Origin: Endomicrobiia bacterium
GTDB taxonomy: Bacteria; Elusimicrobiota; Endomicrobiia; Endomicrobiales; Endomicrobiaceae
Assembly (NCBI GenBank): GCA_025998475.1
Contig: BNVZ01000081.1
Coordinates: forward strand, 1-6,220
Length of the DNA: 6,220 nucleotides
Reading direction: 5' to 3'
Shown here: one piece after another, positions 5,641 through 6,220 of the stretch
How the letters are laid out: the number at the start of each line of letters is the position of its first letter
Numbering within the stretch: position 1 is the first letter of the stretch
Made by a program: the position numbers and the translations under genes
The notes under the pieces: model-generated
The model's database searches: none
What the model saw: the letters and a program-made list of their open reading frames with translations, nothing else
Told to the model about the DNA's origin: nothing

Positions 5641-5961
5641 GGGTGGCATAGCAAGTGCAGACTGGTCTGATGTGCATACTCTACCTCCAGAAAACGAAAC
5701 GAATATGCTTTGCTGGGAAAGCATATAAATTTTTGTGGTTGCTGTGAGGTGTTTGGGGTAGACAATAGGAATTGATTACAGGGTTGCAAAACAGATTGCC
5801 GTATTTTACAGACAAACAGCGTTAAATGTCCATTCTGGCAAGAAAGGTCTTTTCTTTTCTGTGCAAAAGCACATAACAAAGACAAGGAGTCTCCTGCAAA
5901 AGCTGTTAACGACGTTAAGGAGTCAATAGTAAAATATATCGAGCTGTATGATGAGTTATGA
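5641..5961 (+). pseudogene. Decayed Cys-containing reading frame, unknown family
   Basis: One + frame reads ADWSDVHTLPPENETNMLCW (about 5657-5716) before a stop near 5726. A second frame, open from 5671 apart from a TGA at 5773-5775, reads INFCGCCEVFGV, then GCKTDC, KCPFWQERSFLFC and ESPAKAVNDVKESIVKYIEL, ending at TGA 5959-5961. The Cys spacing looks like remnants of a metal-binding (zinc-ribbon or CHC2-like) module, but the order of the parts does not fit a known domain well, so I give no name. The minus strand is also open across 5616-6059, but its translation looks like a shadow. Confidence 0.35.
5703..5726. repeat. Perfect 9-bp hairpin followed by a short T-run
   Basis: ATATGCTTT (5703-5711) pairs with AAAGCATAT (5718-5726) around the 6-nt loop GCTGGG. 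AAA and TTTTT follow on the + strand. The stem has only two G-C pairs, so it would be a weak terminator at best; it lies inside the decayed reading frame above. Confidence 0.45.
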
Positions 5962-6091
5962 TTTCTATAAATTTCGTCTGTTTTGTTTGGTAAATATTTC
6001 AAAATATTGCCTCTTGCAAAGCAGTCAAAATTTTCTCGAAAATGTAAGCAACGCAACATACTAAGTACAGAAGTTATTTGATCATAATCAT

Positions 6092-6098
6092 AAGGGGA
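6092..6098 (+). promoter_or_regulatory. Ribosome binding site of tuf
   Basis: AAGGGGA ends 8 nt before ATG 6107 and supports that start. The region 5962-6091 contains no gene; an AT-rich inverted repeat (AATATTT/AAATATT around 5993-6007) is the only structure seen, and no promoter can be assigned with confidence. Confidence 0.7.
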
Positions 6099-6106
6099 AA
6101 ATTAAA

Positions 6107-6220
6107 ATGGCGAAAGAAAAATTTGACAGAAGTAAACCACACGTAAACGTAGGGACGATAGGACATGTGGACCACGGTAAGACGACGTTAACAGCGGCGA
6201 TTACAAAGGTATTGGGAGAT
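6107..6220 (+). CDS. tuf: Translation elongation factor Tu, N-terminal part (runs off the window)
   Basis: Only the first 38 codons are in the window. They read [20 protein letters not shown] and continue into the P-loop GHVDHGKT (19-26), diagnostic of EF-Tu; the N-terminal FDRSKPHVN is also typical. EF-Tu carries aminoacyl-tRNA to the ribosomal A site in a GTP-dependent way. The start ATG has a strong Shine-Dalgarno. All three Ala codons here are GCG and three of five Thr codons are ACG, whereas fusA uses many A- or T-ending Ala and Thr codons; the sample is small. tuf normally follows fusA closely, but here about 2 kb of repeats, lipoprotein genes and debris intervene, so it probably has its own promoter. 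Confidence 0.97.
   Translation, partial: MAKEKFDRSKPHVNVGTIGHVDHGKTTLTAAITKVLGD

Noticed and set aside
5616..6059. 147-codon minus-strand open frame before tuf
   Set aside because: Its composition (rich in Phe, Leu, Ser, Cys) is shadow-like, no Shine-Dalgarno was seen, and the + strand has more protein-like fragments in the same place. Not fully excluded.
1..6220. CRISPR array, tRNA or rRNA genes
   Set aside because: No regularly spaced identical repeats, no cloverleaf with a GGTTCGAATCC-like T-arm and no rRNA motifs were seen on either strand.

Overview
The window carries three genes of the bacterial str (translation) cluster on the + strand in their usual order: rpsG (ribosomal protein S7), fusA (elongation factor G) and the first 38 codons of tuf (elongation factor Tu). 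Unlike a normal str operon, the genes are pushed far apart. About 750 nt without an intact gene separate rpsG from fusA, about 2 kb separate fusA from tuf, and the 740 nt upstream of rpsG contain no rpsL. The three intact translation genes are clean, while the spacers are full of broken reading frames, hairpins and repeats. This low-coding-density, AT-rich, pseudogene-rich layout, with the EF-G and S7 sequence character, suggests a host-restricted bacterium undergoing genome reduction. My best guess is an Elusimicrobia/Endomicrobium-type endosymbiont of termite-gut protists; the assignment is inference only.

Layout. 1-158: frameshifted C-terminal end of an IS5-type transposase. 291-421: first copy of a ~130-bp dispersed repeat. 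489-724: another decayed reading frame of unknown identity. 775-1254: rpsG with a good Shine-Dalgarno and a TATAAT box just upstream. 1255-2005: no gene, but a striking series of hairpins, including a 76-bp imperfect palindrome and a nested pair of mutually exclusive stems. 2006-4084: fusA. 4106-4238: second copy of the ~130-bp repeat, starting just after the fusA stop. 4283-5390: a tandemly duplicated small lipoprotein gene with its leader. The first copy (4427-4726) is intact; the second (4895-5390) is broken by a 4-bp tandem duplication and has its Shine-Dalgarno displaced by a 12-bp tandem duplication. 5395-5961: further decayed coding fragments in shifting frames, first coiled-coil-like, then Cys-containing. 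6107-6220: start of tuf, running off the window.

Functionally, S7 organises the 30S head, EF-G drives translocation and EF-Tu delivers aminoacyl-tRNA, so the three intact genes belong to one process even though they can hardly be one tight transcript here. The lipoprotein pair is accessory and shows no link to translation. I see no CRISPR array, rRNA or tRNA. The most interesting material is the slippage-driven decay of the duplicated lipoprotein locus and the structured spacers.
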